Made by a program: the position numbers and the translations under genes. This document shows, one piece after another, positions 42,801-43,554 of a stretch of DNA of 43,554 bases. The stretch comes from Arenimonas metalli CF5-1 (GTDB lineage Bacteria; Pseudomonadota; Gammaproteobacteria; Xanthomonadales; Xanthomonadaceae): assembly GCF_000747155.1 (NCBI RefSeq), contig NZ_AVCK01000026.1, positions 1 to 43,554 on the forward strand. Direction: 5' to 3'. The notes beneath the pieces were generated by a model. That model saw only the letters and a program-made list of their open reading frames with translations, was not told the origin of the DNA and ran no database searches. The first letter of the stretch is position 1. Each line of letters starts with the position of its first letter.

Positions 42801-43554
42801 CGGCCGCCGCCATCCGCGAGGCCATCGTCGCGCTGGAGCGTCCGGGCGGCGTGGTGCCGTCCTTCGCCCCGCTGGCGGCCCGTGCGGCCGCGCTGCGCGA
42901 CGCGCTGCCGGAAGCCAACGCCCCGATCCCGCTGCATCCGGACGAGCCGACCGGCGTGATGCCGACCCCGGTGCCGATGGAAATCCCGGACCTGTCCGGC
43001 CTGCCCAGCTTCGACACCGCGGAAGCGGCCGGAGAACCGCAGGAGCGCATCTCGCTCGACGCCTTCCTGCAGGACACCCGCGTCGACGACGCGGCCCCCG
43101 CCTTCACCATCACGGAAGACTTCAGCGCCGGTCCGTCCGCCGAAGAGCTCGCTGCCGCCGAAGCCGCGCTGGCTGCCGCCGCCGCGGAAGCTGCGGCGGC
43201 TGAAGCCGCGGCTGCCGAGGCCGCTGCCGCTGAAGCTGCTGCTGCCGAAGCCGCCGCTGCCGAAGCCGCCGCTGCCGAAGCCGCTGCCGAAGCCGCTGCC
43301 GCTGCCGCTGAAGCCGCTGCGGCCGAAGCTGCTGCCGCCGAAGCTGCTGCTGCCGAAGCTGCTGCTGCCGAAGCCGCTGCTGCCGAAGCCGCTGCTGCCG
43401 AAGCCGCTGCTGCCGAAGCCGCTGCTGCCGAAGCCGCTGCCGCCGAAGCCGCTGCCGCCGAAGCCGCCGCCGCCGAAGCCGCCGCTTCCATGCAGGCCGA
43501 CGACTTCTACGGCATGACGATCGAGGAGCTTGAGGCTCTGACGTCGCCCGCCGG
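39869..43554 (+). CDS. chpA: Pil-Chp hybrid kinase ChpA/PilL (3' end outside window)
   Basis: At least 1228 residues, open to the window edge. The N-terminal region (about 1-560) is FimL/PilL-like and helical, with His51 in NYLHQVQGTLRM of a first Hpt-like bundle. A Pro/Ala linker at about 570-700 leads to an Hpt domain with His749 in FHTLKGSGRLVGAKSLGEF and a third with His932 in VHTMNGAFAM. Another linker then consists of about 100 residues of EAAAA repeats (about 1107-1207). The CheA-type kinase, CheW and receiver parts must lie beyond the window. The kinase phosphorylates PilG. The ATG at 39869 follows AGGAC. The gap from pilJ is 79 bases. Confidence 0.93.
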   Translation, partial: MRLHESNDFTTLTWVKPELDETLRQARQALEAYVEEGEDPGQLKACANYLHQVQGTLRMVELYGAAMVAEEMEQLAKALVEGRVAERETGYAALMRGIVQLPDYLERLQSGHRDIPIVLLPLLNDLREPRGEKGLSESVLFSPDLSRPLPPTAAGPAQPLAPEELKRRAEGMRNLFQGALLRWLKDDNSQATIRDLTDVCEQLVPITDSEHARRLFWVAAGTLDALAKKSFEASNPLKQALAKVEREIKRLAEGGDAAFRSDPPLELTRQLLYFVAHAPTDAGRIGEIRQVFGLGEYLPSESELAHARGSLSGRNRALLSTVAVAIKEDLLRVKDALDLHLRTPEAAAVGLSDQVEALDRVADTLGMLGLGVPRRVVQDQRNAIHRLVSGERIADESSLLDIAGALLYVEASLDDQVARLGEADDGADAPADDALLPNTEARKVLEVLVKEAIANFAQARQCFVAFVETHWDHAQLADVPRLVEEVAGALRILELEEAPQYLAAVRRFTENELLRRHRVPNGQQMDRLADALASLEYYLEALRDRRPKRDQILEVARQNLESLGYWPLPAEDAITAPAPVYVETPRAAAPVVAPVAPAAPEPEPEVLPEPVEPVSAFDGAIFDPPAFDEAIFEAPAVSEPVAEAPVAPVFEPEAPVELTSAFHLPVDLPPAPVAAAPAAPAAHAPSFAPPALPVIPGFDGTSDEIDDEIREVFLEEFQEEIGNLEQLLPTWRKQPDNMEQLRPIRRVFHTLKGSGRLVGAKSLGEFSWKVESTLNRVLDGTRTASPAVVSLIENAFNTLPLLRAALQGETVHADLEGIQALADRVAAGEEVMYQPPQAAMAAAAAAEAAPVAELAPEPVAEPEPSLPEPAVVFAQLEEAAADEAGGFAIDPVLFEILKPEVAGHLETVDAWLAACAAKGPQAVTDPLLRAVHTMNGAFAMTEVTALTDVTAPLEGFMKRSVADRRIPSDEGVSVVRDSAAAIREAIVALERPGGVVPSFAPLAARAAALRDALPEANAPIPLHPDEPTGVMPTPVPMEIPDLSGLPSFDTAEAAGEPQERISLDAFLQDTRVDDAAPAFTITEDFSAGPSAEELAAAEAALAAAAAEAAAAEAAAAEAAAAEAAAAEAAAAEAAAAEAAAEAAAAAAEAAAAEAAAAEAAAAEAAAAEAAAAEAAAAEAAAAEAAAAEAAAAEAAAAEAAAAEAAASMQADDFYGMTIEELEALTSPA
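43187..43489 (+). repeat. 15-base tandem repeat coding for (EAAAA)n in chpA
   Basis: About 20 Glu codons occur every 15 bases, with one 12-base and one 21-base interval near 43277-43310. Units 43370-43429 are four identical copies of GAAGCCGCTGCTGCC; flanking units differ only at third positions. The product is a long Ala/Glu stretch expected to form a rigid alpha helix. Copy-number change keeps the frame. Confidence 0.95.

Noticed and set aside
39848-42937. 1029-codon minus-strand open frame opposite chpA
   Set aside because: It is antisense to chpA with its Hpt motifs; composition is that of a shadow frame.
43187-43489. Tandem repeats as a CRISPR array
   Set aside because: Units are 15 bases without spacers and encode EAAAA in frame with chpA.

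Overview
The window is chromosomal DNA of very high GC content with dense, mostly housekeeping genes. Gene content and order point to a gammaproteobacterium of the Xanthomonadaceae (Lysobacter/Luteimonas-like). The markers are the block gshB-tonB-yqgE-yqgF-pyrB, a pilG-pilI-pilJ-chpA cluster without pilH, the order hemE-(WGR protein)-aroB-aroK, a metX-metB-hom operon behind a SAM-I riboswitch, and GTAG/GTGG-type REP palindromes between genes. This assignment is inference from synteny and style. No rRNA, tRNA, CRISPR array, transposase or prophage gene was seen.

Layout. (1) 1-8.7 kb: two paralogous beta-propeller phytase-like lipoproteins (29-1144 and 4866-6041, both minus) flank a methionine operon (metX, metB, hom, plus) controlled by a SAM-I riboswitch. 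The second phytase is divergent from a TonB-dependent receptor (6182-8461), an arrangement that suggests phytate hydrolysis coupled to uptake. (2) 8.6-20.2 kb: envelope and signalling genes. These are an M23 peptidase with a MASE1-GGDEF-EAL protein, a large propeller-Y_Y_Y-GGDEF sensor, L-serine ammonia-lyase, a small glutaredoxin-like protein, a YceI-cytochrome b561-YceI operon, and a hybrid histidine kinase that keeps a Y_Y_Y domain but no propeller. (3) 20.1-30.3 kb: metabolism. This holds hemE, a small WGR protein, aroB, aroK, an SDR protein, dodecin, pdxH, a BtuF-like protein, an APH-fold phosphotransferase, a membrane protein, a histidine phosphatase, a DUF4426 protein, proC and the YggS PLP-homeostasis protein. 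(4) 30.4-43.55 kb: type IV pilus retraction ATPases pilT and pilU, then yqgE-ruvX-pyrB, then tonB and gshB on the opposite strand, then the Pil-Chp chemosensory operon pilG-pilI-pilJ-chpA. chpA runs off the window end.

Intergenic architecture is the most distinctive part. Two REP subfamilies differ by a compensatory base-pair change inside the hairpin, and one REP pair lies in frame inside metX. Three long nested palindromes (8481-8633, 25797-25903, 28671-28809) share a core and look like one repeat family. Several genes (first phytase, WGR protein, aroK, yqgE, possibly the MASE1 gene) have a -10 hexamer 6-9 bases before the ATG and no ribosome binding site, as expected for leaderless mRNAs. 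Four divergent gene pairs appear to share symmetric -10 elements. chpA carries about 100 residues of EAAAA repeats encoded by a 15-base tandem repeat.

All functions are read from translated motifs and gene order. No database search or structure prediction was run.
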